A stretch of DNA of 64,000 nucleotides from Ornithodoros turicata (lineage: Eukaryota > Arthropoda > Arachnida > Ixodida > Argasidae), in assembly GCF_037126465.1 (NCBI RefSeq), contig NC_088207.1, positions 41,042,143 to 41,106,142 of the forward strand, given 5' to 3'. This document shows positions 1 to 11,327 of this stretch, piece after piece (within the stretch, counting starts at the first letter, position 1; each line of letters starts with the position of its first letter). Under the pieces are notes generated by a model, which had not been told where the DNA came from, ran no database searches, and saw only the letters and a program-made list of their open reading frames with translations. Both the position numbers and the translations under genes were made by a program.

Positions 1-1036
1 GAGGCCGCAGTGCAAGCCAGCAAGTACATATACAAAGGAAAAATAGCTAATGCTCTATGGCTGCACGTCGAGCGCATGTTTACAATTTGATCGTGCACTC
101 CCAGCCGAGTACAGCTGTTTCGTCCTACTTGGGACTCGTCAGCCCGGCGTAGGGAAGGGCACGTTTATATATATATATATAAGAAGAAAAAAGAACGCGC
201 TTTACTTGGCGGAAGATACAGCACGACGTTTCACTCGCCAGGACTGGCAAATTGCTAAAGTATGGAATTACAGAGAAGGCAAAAAGGTTCTCCCATTAGG
301 TAGTCAACCATTGCTTAGCGGCGCATAGATGACGCGAAAATAGTATGAAAGGCTGAAGTCACTCGGCGCTCTGTTTCCCTCGCTAAACGTATCCATAGCC
401 GAATCATGGATGCGCTCTAACACAACGCTTGATGCGTAACCACAACGTATTGTACGAGAGACAAAAGCCCAAAAGTACACCGCGATTGCCTTCGTCCCAT
501 TAATAAAGCGGCGGACTTAAACACAGGTGAGCTATGCCCCGATGGTGGGGCAATCGTTTGCACGCGCGACGTCGACACTGCTTCCTTGCCATGCTATTAC
601 AACAACTTTATGAATACGCCTCTAATGCCCCCGTGTCGCTCATTTAACCAATCGGCTGAATTGTGGTCGACACAAAGCGCCCAACAGCTGTGTGAGGAAG
701 CCCTCCTAAGAGCCGGATGTGAATGGCACTATGCAAATGCTCGATTAAACTTGACATGTCACGCTGTGCGTAACAGTTTATGGTATACAACCTCGTCGCG
801 CCTTCATATAATAACGATAACGAAATTTATCAATTCATGAATTAAGTATGCGTATTTACGTGTTTGTAGAACAGTAGTTATGCTGGAAATTGCTTTGTCA
901 TCAATGTCAACCCGTGAACAGAAAGAGGGTGAGGGGGGGGGGGGGCTCGAAAAGAGCCTTCTAGCACACGTGTATTCCTCTTATATAGGAGGTGTTCGAC
1001 AAGTTAGAGGCCACTAATGTGCGAAAATTGATCTCA
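1..1036. other. no gene recognised
   Basis: Only short open frames without recognisable domains. A short AT dinucleotide run lies near 164-182 and a run of 13 G at 933-945. I see no repeat copy here that recurs elsewhere in the window. Confidence 0.5.
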
Positions 1037-1038
1037 AG

Positions 1039-1507
1039 ACACTCTAAGAAAGAGGGAGTAATGGTGGTCCTTTAGGGGAGCTTATGCCGCAACCATTTGT
1101 CTCTTCCGGTACTAAATGCATAGAAACTTCTACCAACTTTAGGGACTGTTAGGAGTGCTGGGGAGTAAAAATTTCAAGGTTCTTTCGGATTTCATGTTAG
1201 CGCCGCGAAGCAGGCGTACAGACGTGGACAAACAGAGAGAGGTCAGCAGAAAGGAGTTGGAGGCAGGGGAGGAGGGGGGGGTTAGTATGCGTCCTTGGAC
1301 GACTTCAGGGAGAATTGTGCCGACAGTCGCCTGGAAGAGCTGTCGGAAAACCCAGGAAAACTTCAGACAGCACAGTCAGTGGTAGAGTTCTAACCCACCG
1401 CCTCCCAGACTGTAGCACGACCTTGGAGTAATCACGAGCGAGTGGATGCTTTTACCCACTCCGCCATAAGGCTGGTAAATGTCAAGGTCAAGAGTCTAAA
1501 ATAGGGT
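1039..1507. mobile_element. MITE of the ACTCTAAGAAAA family, interrupted by a SINE
   Basis: The left end reads ACACTCTAAGAAAGAGGG, matching the terminus of the complete copy at 5804-6341. Internal motifs such as GGGGAGTAAA and AGTCTAAAAT are also shared. A SINE (1181-1477) splits it, and MITE-like sequence resumes after the SINE. The right end is not clear because further copies follow at once. Confidence 0.6.
1181..1477 (-). mobile_element. tRNA-derived SINE (Ruka-like)
   Basis: On the minus strand it carries the SINE body found at 2795, 9651, 43640, 53768 and 57348, with the B-box region partly decayed (GGTTAGAACTC). It is flanked by near-identical 11-base direct repeats, AATTTCAAGGT at 1170-1180 and AATGTCAAGGT at 1478-1488, as expected of a retroposition target duplication. 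The family resemblance to tick Ruka SINEs is from memory. Confidence 0.75.
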
Positions 1508-1815
1508 GCACACTAAGAAGAAAAGGAGTAGATTTAGTACTTCGGGGACTAAAATGGGGAGTAAGTGCTATCTAGGGGACTAGAAGCTGTAATCGCTCCC
1601 CGATTTAGTCATTTTTTTCTCAGAGTGCACACTAAGAAGAAAAGGAGTACTTTGAGTTCTTTCGGGACTAAATGCGCGGAAGACTCGGTGAAGTTTAGGA
1701 ACTATCTCCAGTACTGGGGAGTGGATTCCAGGGTCAGGCGTCTAACATGGGGAGTAACTGAAATCTAGGGTACTAGAAGCTGTGATCGCTCCCAAAATTT
1801 CATCCTTTGTTTCAG
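1508..1815. mobile_element. two adjacent copies of the ACTCTAAGAAAA MITE
   Basis: GCACACTAAGAAGAAAAGG occurs at about 1508 and again at about 1626. The first copy ends in TTTTTTTCTCAGAGTGCAC, the inverted form, and the second starts from that end. Internal GGGGACTAAAATGGGGAG and CTAGAAGCTG motifs recur in both and in the copies at 5804 and 23305. The two are arranged head to tail. Confidence 0.65.
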
Positions 1816-2794
1816 CGCAATCTAGGGGACTCCCCATTAATACCCAGGGGATGAAACTCCCCATTCATCATCTCACAATAAAGTTGTCCTTTTTGCATTG
1901 CAGCGATGCATTGAACTACATCTATCAAGGTGCCACAACCCCATTAAAATAGGCTCTTCACAGACTCCGCTTCAAGCTCTGTAGTATGGCATTTGCGGAT
2001 TATAGAAACAGAAAGAAACACCGATTTTTGCCTAAATACCTCCTTTCCATATATCCCATGTCAAAGCTGTCTCGCAGCTTGAAGCTGCACCCGAACTTTC
2101 GTTCACAAACTAAAAACGTAACCTGCACAGGGTGGGTTTCACGAACGCGGATCAACCTAACGAGCTCTCCCGTTACGCGGCAGTTTTTCTGGGCTCGCAG
2201 CCGACTCCCTATTAGCGCTGATCTCTGCTGCTGAAACTGAGCCTATGTGTGTGTTCTCAAACTGGGAGCTCGCCGAAGTTTCCTTTCTGACTGCGAGGCT
2301 GGAATAAAGGTAGCGCAGCTTTCACAGCCAAACACTATTGCGAATGCTGTGCTCACGAACATAATCATCAACAACAACAACTACGAATACTACATTATTT
2401 TGTGATTATGCCTGGGGAGTTTCGTCGGCAGGGGCGGTAGACTACCCCCGCATTACTGGTGGTCGTGTGATAACTCGCAATATTGTGAACTTCGTAGACT
2501 TAAGCCTTGCTTGTGTTGCAAAGAGAATACGACATGTAGAATTCAAAATTGGTTATTTAATGTTACATAAACTTCAATTCAGCGGAGTCCCAATACAGTT
2601 CGGAGAGGTACCGGGGAACGCAGATTTATGCGTTAGCTCTCGCGTTAAAATATTTGTTATGCACAAGGAAGCTGTTGCTCTGCAGGAGACGCATGAAGAA
2701 AGTTAGCCACAGCGTGTTCGTCTCTTTATTTACGTTATGGCGTGTTCAATTTATCCATTTACATTCTCTCAACACATCATCTATCAATTTACCA
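1816..2794. other. no gene recognised
   Basis: Short open frames only. An ACA-repeat stretch lies at 2368-2385. It is followed near 2411 by GCAGGGGCGGTAGACTAC, which weakly resembles the sequence near 61560 in a LINE 3' region (CCAGGGGCGATACTCTAC). It may be a decayed LINE tail, but this is too weak to call. Confidence 0.4.
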
Positions 2795-3015
2795 GCTTCA
2801 GTGGAACAGTGGTTAGGATGACCGTTTTCCACGCCGAGACTGGGCGGTTACGCGCATTCGAATCCTGCCCCCGCACCGGCCATGCTGTCCGAGGTTTTCC
2901 CCGGGTTTTCCGGCGGACTTTCCAGACGAAATGTCGGCACAGTTCCTCTTGAAGTCGGCCCAGGACGCTCCTTCATCGCTTCATCCCGCTTCATCCCCAA
3001 CGGGAGAGGGGGAAG
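2795..3015 (+). mobile_element. tRNA-derived SINE (Ruka-like)
   Basis: An A-box-like AGTGGTTAGGATGA (about 2808) is followed by a degenerate B box (CATTCGAATCC, about 2858). The family body follows: GAGGTTTTCCCCGGGTTTTCC, GTCGGCACAGTTCC and GAAGTCGGCCCAGGACGC. The 3' end is not sharply defined and no target duplication was found. Confidence 0.7.
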
Positions 3016-3224
3016 GAGCACAGTGCCGCCTCATGCGTCGAAGATGAGCTTTAACTTGCGGAAACAAAAACAAATGTATCGGGTGACTCTATCGAAACTG
3101 GCCTTATCTTGGGTTGCATTTTCTGTTTCCTTTTAATCTTTTTCCAGGACGCGAGAGGCGATAGTGTGCTGTTTCTCCCTCTCACATTGGGGGTGAAAGA
3201 AAGACCAAATGAACAAAATAAAGA

Positions 3225-3511
3225 AAAAAATGGCGTTCCTTCAAGAATTTTTTGCGGGCGATCTATCGAACGGATTTTTGTTCTGAAAACGGCTACGATA
3301 TCAGGTGACCGAAAGGAACAGATGTTCTCATTGGGACAACTTTGTAGCTTTTATAATTAAAAAGTTAATTAATGAAAGTAAATTAAGACATTGCCTTTGG
3401 ACTTTGCTAATGCCCTTTATATGCTATATTGCAATTGATTTCATCTTGGAAAAAGTGTTATATATATTTTTTAAAAATCTGTTCACACTTAGCGTGGACA
3501 CCCTGTATATA
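3225..3511 (+). repeat. dispersed repeat, copy 1 (ends ACACCCTGTATAT)
   Basis: A second copy lies at 31289-31584. They share long stretches including GAACGGATTTT.GTTCTGAAAA, GGCTACGATATCAGGT and ACAGATGTTCTCATTGGGAC. Both end in GACACCCTGTATAT, the inverse of the ACAGGGTGT terminus seen in several elements here. No coding capacity is visible. Confidence 0.7.
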
Positions 3512-5803
3512 AAAGATGATTAGGAGGAGACGGCGACATAATGCGGAGAAGCAATAATGCCTGATGTCGTGACTGTGCAGTTTCCCCATAGGGCTGTTGC
3601 ACCTGGAGCTTTCCCTTGATTTACGCCAGAAAAAAAATTACGTTTATCACAGATCCAACTTTCACGCGATGCTGCAGCGCTGTTCGAGCAAGGCTTAATT
3701 CGGCGTCCACAATGAATTTCGTGTGGGGATGAAATGGATGCATCTTTTACCTCTCAGAACTGGAAAGACCCCGTGAAGCCGTATCGATGGAAGGTGTCGA
3801 CGAACTATCATTCCCTCCTTCGTCGTCCATGCTCAGCACCCAGTCAAGAAAAAAAAAGAAAAAGAAAAGTTAAAATATAATTTTCAAACCGAACACACGG
3901 CATCATAATTTTGGTTGCTTGCTATACAGAACATCATGCCTTTTTGCAAGTTGTCATAGTGCAGCTTCCTCCATAATACATGCCCCATCTAATTTGAAGC
4001 GATCTAGCTCTCATCCACATACCACACGAGCGCTTATGAATGATATTAGCACCGCTTTGAAGATCGATTGTGTTTACGGAATGTTTACGAAAAATCAATA
4101 ATCCCAGCCTGCGTGGGTGGTTGCACCCGAATGTTATATTGCATATTACGGGCGTAGAATAAACGTATAGGCCACACGCATAAAGCTCGAGAGATACGGC
4201 ATCGGTGGAAGCGAGTGCACTCTGCGCGTGGCGTTGCTTACATAATGAATCAATGGGCGATATAGTGAATTTATTTGCTGTGTGGGCACGGAGATGCGTA
4301 GAAATAGGACCACACACGTGTGTGAGTGATAGATAGGTTGGGGCTCTTTTTCGCTTCCGACTCGAGGGACTAAAAATAACTTGGACACCAAGCTAGGATT
4401 ATCGGTTAGGAAGTCATGCTCAAAGTCACGACTAAATCCCGTGTCTTCAGAACCCTACGAGAGTTATGTTATTGAAACTTTCTTGTCTCACTTTACATTG
4501 CTGCATTTACTTTGCATCCCTGGCTCTACGTGACGCGAAAGCTAGAGAAAATTAATTTTTATTTTTGAGAACTGTGGCGTCCTGTTAGGCTCCGACCGAG
4601 CGCCCGGCTCTCATCTGGCAATGTTGCCGCCCTTCGCGTCCTCCGGGGGGCTCACCTTTTGCGCTCCGTTAGCGGAGCCCCACGTGACATATCATCCGAC
4701 CGCTCCGACCTTCGAGAAAACACAAAGGAGGGAAAAGACATCTCTCCCATTTTCTCCTCTTTCGATCACTGTCACGTGACTTCTCCACCACGTGACCCTC
4801 CCAGGACGACGGCGTCGTTGCTAGGAGACAAGTGCCCTCTCCAGAACATGACATTATTGCAATTTGTAGGCTTATGATTACGTCACCCGCTCCTCGCGTC
4901 ACGGAAACTTGTGGAGGCTCAGCAGATCTTCAAAAATTGACAGAAATACATAGCGTTCGTAAAGAGGATTGAAATTTCGCGCATAGAATCCTTGAGGCAC
5001 CTTCTTTTCATGGACTAAATAAAATGAACGCTGTTTTTCGAGTCCGGAATGACACTTTAGGTAGATACGTCGAGCCACGAGATCAGTGACTTGGTCAGAT
5101 TTCCGCCCAGGATAGGGCAACAAAACGCATGTCAATTGCTTTTGCTTCTCCAGCTATTTTTACTCTTTCCTAATGTTGTTATTGTGTGGTTGTTGTTGAA
5201 GCGATTGTTGTACTATTGTTGATTCCCTACAACTCCCACAGCAGCTGCAGTGATTACGATTTACTAGATGCATTCTCCGCGTACGGTCATTGCTTGCACT
5301 AATTGGCCAGAAACGCTGGGGCACTCTGCCTTTCCTACAAATGTATACTAACTTTTTCGAAAGATGTACGACAGAGAGAGAAAATAGCCGAGAAACAATA
5401 GAAAGGAAAGAACCTCGACCAACCGAGTGATCGGTGAAGGAACAAGACCAAGGATTAAGCTGTTATCCCTGGCTTTGGGGTATAAGGTCTAAAACGTTGG
5501 TGGTCGGCGATCCTAAGCCGATTAACCCTACCGTGGGGAACGATAGGTCGCCGTGGGTCTACTGCCGCAGGATGCTGTCTTCACAACAGCTCGCGAATTT
5601 CGGATTTTATCAACCTATCTCGAGGGATTTTGGACATTACCATAGATACTATAGACAGGTAGTTCCCATCGGTGGGTCGAACTGAGATTGTTCAATAAAA
5701 AAAAAAGACTATTCAAGACGATGGTGTGACTGATGCACTACCATAGAAGTACTATTACTCTCCCATTGGAATGTAGTCTTTCAGCTATTTTGAATCCACC
5801 TGG
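3512..5803. other. no gene recognised
   Basis: About 2.3 kb with many short open frames on both strands. None has a recognisable domain, signal or splice pattern. The frame around 5434-5685 was inspected for rRNA similarity because of its GC-rich conserved look, but no rRNA match could be supported. Confidence 0.4.
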
Positions 5804-6341
5804 TACACTCTAAGAAAAAAAAGGAGTACTTTTACTCCTTTTGGGGAGTAATTGCATTGCCACAAAAAATAGTCCCTTTCGGGAGTAAATGCACGGGAGT
5901 AAATGAATGTCACAGAGTGAAGACCGCGTTTCACGCGCTGTTGTAAGAGTCCCAGGTACATAATTGGTGCGCATGCATGAAAATACTTTGAAGTAAACCG
6001 TCAGCCGTGATATATCGAGTGATATAAAATCTTGCGACACATGTAGGGCACAATTTGCGAAGAAAGGTGCGCTAACTGTTTCTTACTCTGTGTGGCTGGA
6101 AAATTGCTACTTGGTCTGAGTTATACAGCCTTATGTCGTTCAAATTGACCAAGGGCACATATTTACGTAGACTGTTGCATTCAGGAGACCATTCGCGAAG
6201 TTTAGTGACAATTTGCAGTCCTGGGGAGTAAATGTCGGGACTAAATGTTGGTTTAGGGGACTAAAATGGGGAGTAATTGCAGACTAGGGGAGTAGAAGCT
6301 GCAATTACTCCCCGTTTTACTGCTTTTTTTCTTAGAGTGTA
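5804..6341. mobile_element. complete MITE, ACTCTAAGAAAA family
   Basis: Terminal inverted repeats are CACTCTAAGAAAAAAAAGG at the left and TTTTTTTCTTAGAGTG at the right, flanked by TA on both sides. Internal motifs GGGGAGTAAT, GGGACTAAAT and AGAAGCTGCAATTACTCCC recur in the copies at 1039, 1508, 23305 and 29101. It is non-coding, and TA flanks fit a Tc1/mariner-type origin. Confidence 0.8.
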
Positions 6342-6799
6342 GGGGTTATCCTGTGGCCTCCGTTGAGTATAGTTCCATGGGACGCAGGCCGATGGGCGGC
6401 TCATTTGTCCAACGTACTGGTACCGTCTGGGTGTAGGCATCGAGTTTACTCTGACACAGGACTTCCACGAGGTATCGCTTGAGAAGGAAAATAATTAGCA
6501 GCTTCCCATAGAGTACAGCCTAAAAACAGAATTTCACTGCCTAGCACTGTGTCCACCAATCATTCCCACGGATGATGGAAAAGAGAGAGAGACAGAGAGA
6601 GGTGAACGGTTTTGTTTTGTTTTGTTAATTTGCATACATGATAATTGACACAAAATGGCGTACACGCCCCCCTTAAAGCTGATGGTGGTGGTGGCGGTGG
6701 TGGTGGTGAAGAGGCCGGCTTGCCGTTGTCGCTTCACCACATAGCACGCTGAAGACACATTGTGCAGAGTGATACCTATATCAGTTTTGATTTATGGAA
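6342..6799. other. no gene recognised
   Basis: Contains a GGT-rich short repeat at about 6680-6710 and a TTTTG repeat near 6610. No coding or mobile signature is seen. Confidence 0.4.
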
Positions 6800-6961
6800 A
6801 GCGTGGGACGTACGCGGTTTTGTGACAATTCACATAACTGCGTAAGTGTCACAAAAAGGCATAAGCCTCGCATTTTCAACAAATCATGGGAGAGAACGAT
6901 GTCATTCGGGATTATGGTTGCGGCGCAACATGCTATGCGGTGACGTTCTGGTCTTAGAGTG
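6800..6961. mobile_element. partial, diverged copy of the 36605-36856 MITE
   Basis: It shares the order GTGACA, TTTTCAACAAATCA, GATGTCATTCG, GGTTG, GCTATGCGGTGA and TTAGAGTGTA with the right half of the palindromic MITE at 36605-36856. The left arm is mostly missing. Confidence 0.6.
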
Positions 6962-7875
6962 TAAGCTCGCTCACACGCTTTCACATCCACTTCGGGTAAA
7001 CTTCGGCTAGGGGAAAAAAAAGCACTAAACACTGCTGAAATATGCATGGACTTTATACCCAACGCAAATAAGCTCGACAATCGGCAGTGTTTCAGTTTCA
7101 TTGTCCGACCCCTGTAAAATCGGGATGCATCTAAGGAAATGCAAAGATATGTTTATAGTTTGTTACTTTCGATGTAAAACGTGTTTCTATAGCTTCTGGA
7201 ATATGTGTTTTTAGTCACAAGTTTGCCTGCATACGTAATTTGATTTTAAAAAAGAAGAGGGAGAAATATACACATACGCATACGACCTTACTCATTATGA
7301 ACGTTACTCAAATTACTGCTATCTGTTAACACATAATTTTACTTGTCCCAGTCGCATCACGATGCTACACAGGACATTGCTCGGTTATGCATTCGACGCG
7401 CTTGATACAGACAAAAAAAAAAATCCATGATGAGATGGTCGGCGAAGAGAAGCGACTAACGGGGAAAGGAATGATGATCGAAAGGTATTCTTAATCCAAT
7501 GTAATAATACACGGAGAAACCGCCGACCGGCATCGATATCACTCCAGCCAGAGTGTAAATGGAGAAGGAATGGACCTACCTAACGCAAGAGAACAGATTG
7601 ACGCTTCCCGGAAATCACATAATCCACCTCGAGACAGCAGACTAATGCACATTGACAAACACAACATCTACGCAAGGGGTGTGTTCTTTGAGCACGTTTT
7701 TTTTTTCTTTGCGGGCAGCGCCGTCAATCCGCTTTGCCCACAGGGCTCTCGTAAGAACCACAAGAGCTTACATTCCCGAGGTAATGCGGGGTGCCTGTCC
7801 GCAGCACGCAAGAGTTCGTTCCCATCTTCTGTAACGTCAGTTTGTCCGAATGCCATTACGTGTGACCTGAGAGGA

Positions 7876-7879
<4 letters not shown>
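6962..7879. other. no gene recognised
   Basis: Open frames such as 7570-8031 run into the neighbouring simple repeat and show no domain. Nothing else is supported. Confidence 0.4.

Positions 7880-7908
<29 letters not shown>
7880..7908. repeat. (TA)n microsatellite
   Basis: About 14 TA units end at CAGGGTGTTTCA, a common arthropod element terminus. The repeat probably marks a TA target at the element edge. Confidence 0.85.
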
Positions 7909-7911
<3 letters not shown>

Positions 7912-8167
7912 GGTGTTTCAAAAAACGTGTCATTCGGACTTTATAAAAAAACGGGGCCACGGAAAAATACGGGGTCAACGGCATTTGTGTGGCAACTGAA
8001 TTTGCCACCTTGCAAAAATATTTTCATTTGATTTTAAATAAAAGAAATTGAATTTCTTTAATTGAACTCCAAAATTTTCCGAGTCAACCTAACGTTTTTT
8101 CCACCGAATTAGAGAGCTCGCAGCGAACTTAGTCAGATCCACCAAGAAATCCGCTCGATATTGCAAA

Positions 8168-9144
8168 CAGGGTGTCGGAGCGAACCGAAAACCGAAAAAA
8201 AAACGCTATTTTGGTGCGAACAGGAATGGAATCGAAACCGTATACGTTTTTTTTCGCTCAGGAGGGAAACCGAAAAATTGATTGAACGGTTTTCGGTCCA
8301 AGAAAAAGCTTCACCGGTTTGGACTACGAATGAGCGAATGAAACTGACGTCGTGTGTTCTGAAGTCATGTCACGAATACTTTACGAGGGCTACGGTTACG
8401 GTGGAATGTATGTCGGTATACTATGACCCCTTGGTAACGTTTTATCATTCGCGCACATAGACTTACAGGTACATGTGACCGGTTGTGACTCTACCAATGT
8501 GCCGTAGTGTTCGTTTTAATTTCATTCGCACAAACCCTCCTGAACTAAACACGACCCAAGGGGGCTGCGTAACGGCTTCTCTATCGGTAATGTCGCGCAA
8601 CGCGTCCCTTATTTGAGAACAGCGAAGTTGAATACATTTAGGTATCCGCGAGGGCAAGCGCGTACGAACTGACACTTCTTTTGTGGACAGGACACGAAGA
8701 AAAGAAAAAGAAGAGAAAAATGAGAGAAAACCTCGATTTGCGTCGTACTCGTGCGGTGGTTCTTTGCTGGCTAGGAAGCAGCAACAGACATTCGGATGGG
8801 ACGCGATCGCACCAACCCAGCAAGAAAGTACTTTACGTATGACATCACAACAAACAAGTCCGTCTGTACCAATGGCTTCAAGAAAGGAGACAGCCTATTT
8901 AAACAGACAGTCACCTAGAGAAACCAGGAGCTACCAATTTCACAGCTGCCTGTTAATATTAAACACCATGTGTGCGGAATAAACGGGTTTATATTTTGCA
9001 ACATTGATTTTTTTTTCTGGGAATGAATATGCCCACCAGAAGCGGAACAGTTTTTTTTTGCTCCGGAGCAGAACCGGTACCCGACCGTTTATGATAGAAC
9101 CGGAACGAAAACCGGAACGAAAAACGTTTCGGTTCGACACCCTG
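8168..9144. mobile_element. non-autonomous hAT-like element
   Basis: Termini are CAGGGTGTCGGAGCGAACC at the left and GGTTCGACACCCTG at the right, followed inward by AACCGAAA/TTTCGGTT repeats. It is flanked by 8-base direct repeats ATTGCAAA (8160-8167) and GTTGCAAA (9145-9152) that match at 7 of 8 positions. A CAGGG terminus with an 8-base duplication is typical of hAT. Internal frames of about 100 codons lack transposase motifs. Confidence 0.8.
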
Positions 9145-9159
9145 GTTGCAAATGGAACT

Positions 9160-9525
9160 GCCCAAAAAAAGTCCCGAAATTGAGTCTTCAAAGTTTCGGG
9201 TATTCAACGGCGCACCAAATCAGACGCAAAATTTGTGGAGAGGAGGACATGCTCCTGCCCACATAAAAAATAGCAGGTCAAAAAAAAAAAAAAAAACAGG
9301 GCGGGAAAAAAGAGGCGGAATCATTTTTGTTTGCCGCTTATCAACGTATGGTGGAATGTCACCCGCCTTGTTATCGGCGCGTCCTGTGCTGCACGCCGGT
9401 CCGGCGATAAACTGTTCTAGCTTCATGGGGGCAGGAACATGTCCTGCCCTCCGCGCATCTTTGCGACTGATTTGGTGCGCTGTTGAATACCCGAAACTCT
9501 GAAGCCTCAACTTCGGGACTTTTTT
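9160..9525. mobile_element. foldback element
   Basis: Left-arm motifs CCCGAAATTGAG, TTTCGGGTATTCAAC, GCGCACCAAATCAG and GGACATGCTCCTGCCC recur in inverse order and orientation at 9430-9520. The arms are about 100 bases around a spacer of roughly 160 bases containing an A-rich run. No coding potential. Confidence 0.75.
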
Positions 9526-9585
9526 GGGGTAGCTCCCTTCGCAATTCCGAGCGGATTTCTTGGTTGTTCTGGACTAAGGTGTAAC

Positions 9586-9650
9586 ACCACAGCTAACACG
9601 GCATGCAGTTCCTCCACCACCACCACCAACAACAACAACTACAGCAACTA
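9586..9650 (+). mobile_element. 3' end fragment of a SINE
   Basis: GGCATGCAGTTCCTCCACC followed by CCA and ACA triplet repeats matches the 3' tail of the complete copy directly downstream. Body and head are missing. Confidence 0.55.
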
Positions 9651-9915
9651 CGGCATTCCGCGGAGAGAGGGACGGGGATGTGACCCGGTTTCGAATCGGG
9701 GCGTCGGTTGTGTTCTCTGTGTGCTTTCCCAGGGTTTTCCTCAGGAGCTTCAAGACAAACGTCGGCACGATTCCCGTGAAGTCGGCCCAGGACGCACAAT
9801 CCCCCCCCCCGCCGCCTGCGGTAGTCGTGACGTTGCCCACTTTAACGTGGTCGACTACGGTAAGCAGTTACGCCACCACCACCACCAACAACAACAACAA
9901 CTACAGCTTGAGGGG
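9651..9915 (+). mobile_element. tRNA-derived SINE with (CCA)n(ACA)n tail
   Basis: A degenerate B box (GGTTTCGAATCGG, about 9690) is followed by the family body: CCCAGGGTTTTCC, CAAGACAAACGTCGGCACG and GAAGTCGGCCCAGGACGCAC. Then come CGTTGCCCACTTTAACGTGG and a CACCAC/ACAACA tail. The same 3' module is present in the minus-strand copy at 43640-43922. Confidence 0.8.
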
Positions 9916-10502
9916 CCAGCTTGGTTGAAGCTACGTGAAACAGCCTAGTTAGTTAGTTAATAAATTAGTAAAATCAAGTAGACCTTGGAGCTTTCAGCAA
10001 CCCACCATGGGTGCTACCTGCTCCATTGCAAGCTTCATTGCTGCTCCATTGCCCTATATGGCCATCTGTGGCCCTAGATCTGTCCCTGACTAGAGCAGAA
10101 AGAACCGCGTTTCTCTGTCGCCCATGAGAAAAAAAAAAAGAAAAAAATTCACTGTTCACACGTCTAACAACAGGAGAAACGGGGTTGTTGACAGCATGCA
10201 TAATATCTCCTGTTTTATAACTGGTGAGCAGAAAGAAAGTGCAGACAAATTCGGACGTCATCGCTGAGCGCGTGCAGACACTGCGCATGTCTTCCAACTT
10301 CTACGTTCTCGCTGCCTTGTGCGCATAAGTAGTGTACCTCGGTTAAACGTTGTTTCCGTAAGTATGCGCCAATGACAGGTGGAATTAGCTCCATGGCATA
10401 ACGACTTATGTGGGACTGCCTGACGCTACTGCTAGCATTCGATGTCTCACAGATCCGTGACCTCACGGCGTGCTTCTGCAAACGTAGTGAAGAAAGAAGT
10501 AC
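9916..10502. other. upstream flank of the globin gene
   Basis: No repeat copy or domain was recognised. The region precedes the globin frame, whose in-frame upstream stop is at 10503. Promoter elements of the globin would lie here, but I cannot point to a convincing TATA or initiator. Confidence 0.4.
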
Positions 10503-10592
10503 TAACATAGTGAATACTGCCAACGAAGATACCGGAGGAAGAACTCCTTTGGTGCACCCAGGTTCGGGATATCGTGCTCCTATATTACAGCG

Positions 10593-11126
10593 ATGGGCCA
10601 GTCAAGCAGCAAGGACTCAACCGGTCAAAGACCTGTCGTTCTTGACCTTAGTGGTCCCTTGACAGCTGAAGAAAAGAAGGCAATCAAATTATGTTGGTCC
10701 AAGATATCTGAAAACTACGCTTCCAATGGCGTAGGTCTGTTCCTGGAATTCTTCAAGAAATACCCGGAGTGCAAGGAGGTATTTCACGATTTTGCAGCGA
10801 TGAGTCTCGAAAAGTTAACTACCAGCCCACGACTGTCCGCTCATGCTCTGGCCGTCTTCTACTTTTTACAAGCAGTTATTGACAATATAGACGATGAAGT
10901 TCTGGTAGAGGCCCTGATACGCAAGAATGGCTTGAGCCACTCTCGTCGCAAAGGGGTAACTACACAACAATTCGTTTATCTCACGAACGTCATGAAGGAC
11001 TATTTCCACCAGCTGGTCGGCGATAAGTTGATGACGCCAGTGGCCATGTGTGGCTGGGAAAAATTGCTCAACACAGTTCTGTCATGCAACGAGAAGGCCT
11101 TTGAGGAAGCGAGGCGAAAGAAATGA
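10593..11126 (+). CDS. globin, N-terminally myristoylated type, single exon
   Basis: 177-residue globin fold. Trp35 sits in helix A (KLCWSKI). Phe64 is the CD1 Phe (EVFHDF), His84 the distal E7 His (LSAHALAVF) and His116 the proximal F8 His (LSHSRRKGV). The helix G/H region reads MKDYFHQL and GWEKLLNTVL, so haem and ligand binding are expected. The N terminus MGQSSSKD fits an N-myristoylation signal, as in membrane-attached globin-X; there is no Cys3 for palmitoylation. A 20-residue extension precedes helix A. The start is the first ATG after an in-frame stop at 10503. The frame has no intron, although animal globins usually keep introns at B12.2 and G7.0. TATTACAG directly before the ATG could be a 3' splice site for a 5' UTR intron. 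No A-tract or target duplication marks it as a retrocopy. Role (oxygen/NO chemistry, redox signalling) is inferred from the family. Confidence 0.93.
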   Translation: MGQSSSKDSTGQRPVVLDLSGPLTAEEKKAIKLCWSKISENYASNGVGLFLEFFKKYPECKEVFHDFAAMSLEKLTTSPRLSAHALAVFYFLQAVIDNIDDEVLVEALIRKNGLSHSRRKGVTTQQFVYLTNVMKDYFHQLVGDKLMTPVAMCGWEKLLNTVLSCNEKAFEEARRKK

Positions 11127-11321
11127 AAAGCCGTTATACAAGGACTACCTCATCATCATCATCACCCGACGTGTGGGCGGAGTTATACATGCATAACTTG
11201 TGTATACGACATTGATTTCGTGCATAGTTAGCGTGCGAACAAATATATAATCACCAGAGTCTGTCACCATAAGTGATTGTGTGGTTGCAATACTTTTCGG
11301 GCGCCGGTGTAGATTTTCTGG

Positions 11322-11327
11322 AATAAA
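11322..11327 (+). terminator. polyadenylation signal of the globin gene
   Basis: AATAAA lies about 195 bases after the globin stop codon and is followed by a T/G-rich stretch (TGCTTTGTCTCG). This is the expected position for the 3' end of the transcript. Confidence 0.65.

Larger units (their letters stand above)
8126..9580. mobile_element. outer inverted-repeat element hosting an hAT copy and a foldback
   Basis: Arms of about 33 bases face each other at 8126-8158 (core CCACCAAGAAATCCGCTCG) and 9548-9580 (core CGAGCGGATTTCTTGGT). Between them lie an hAT-type element (8168-9144) and a separate foldback (9160-9525). The outer family is unknown; it may begin at the ACAGGGTGTTTC near 7908. Confidence 0.55.

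Noticed and set aside
5434..5685. Possible ribosomal RNA fragment
   Set aside because: No conserved rRNA helix or core sequence could be recognised.
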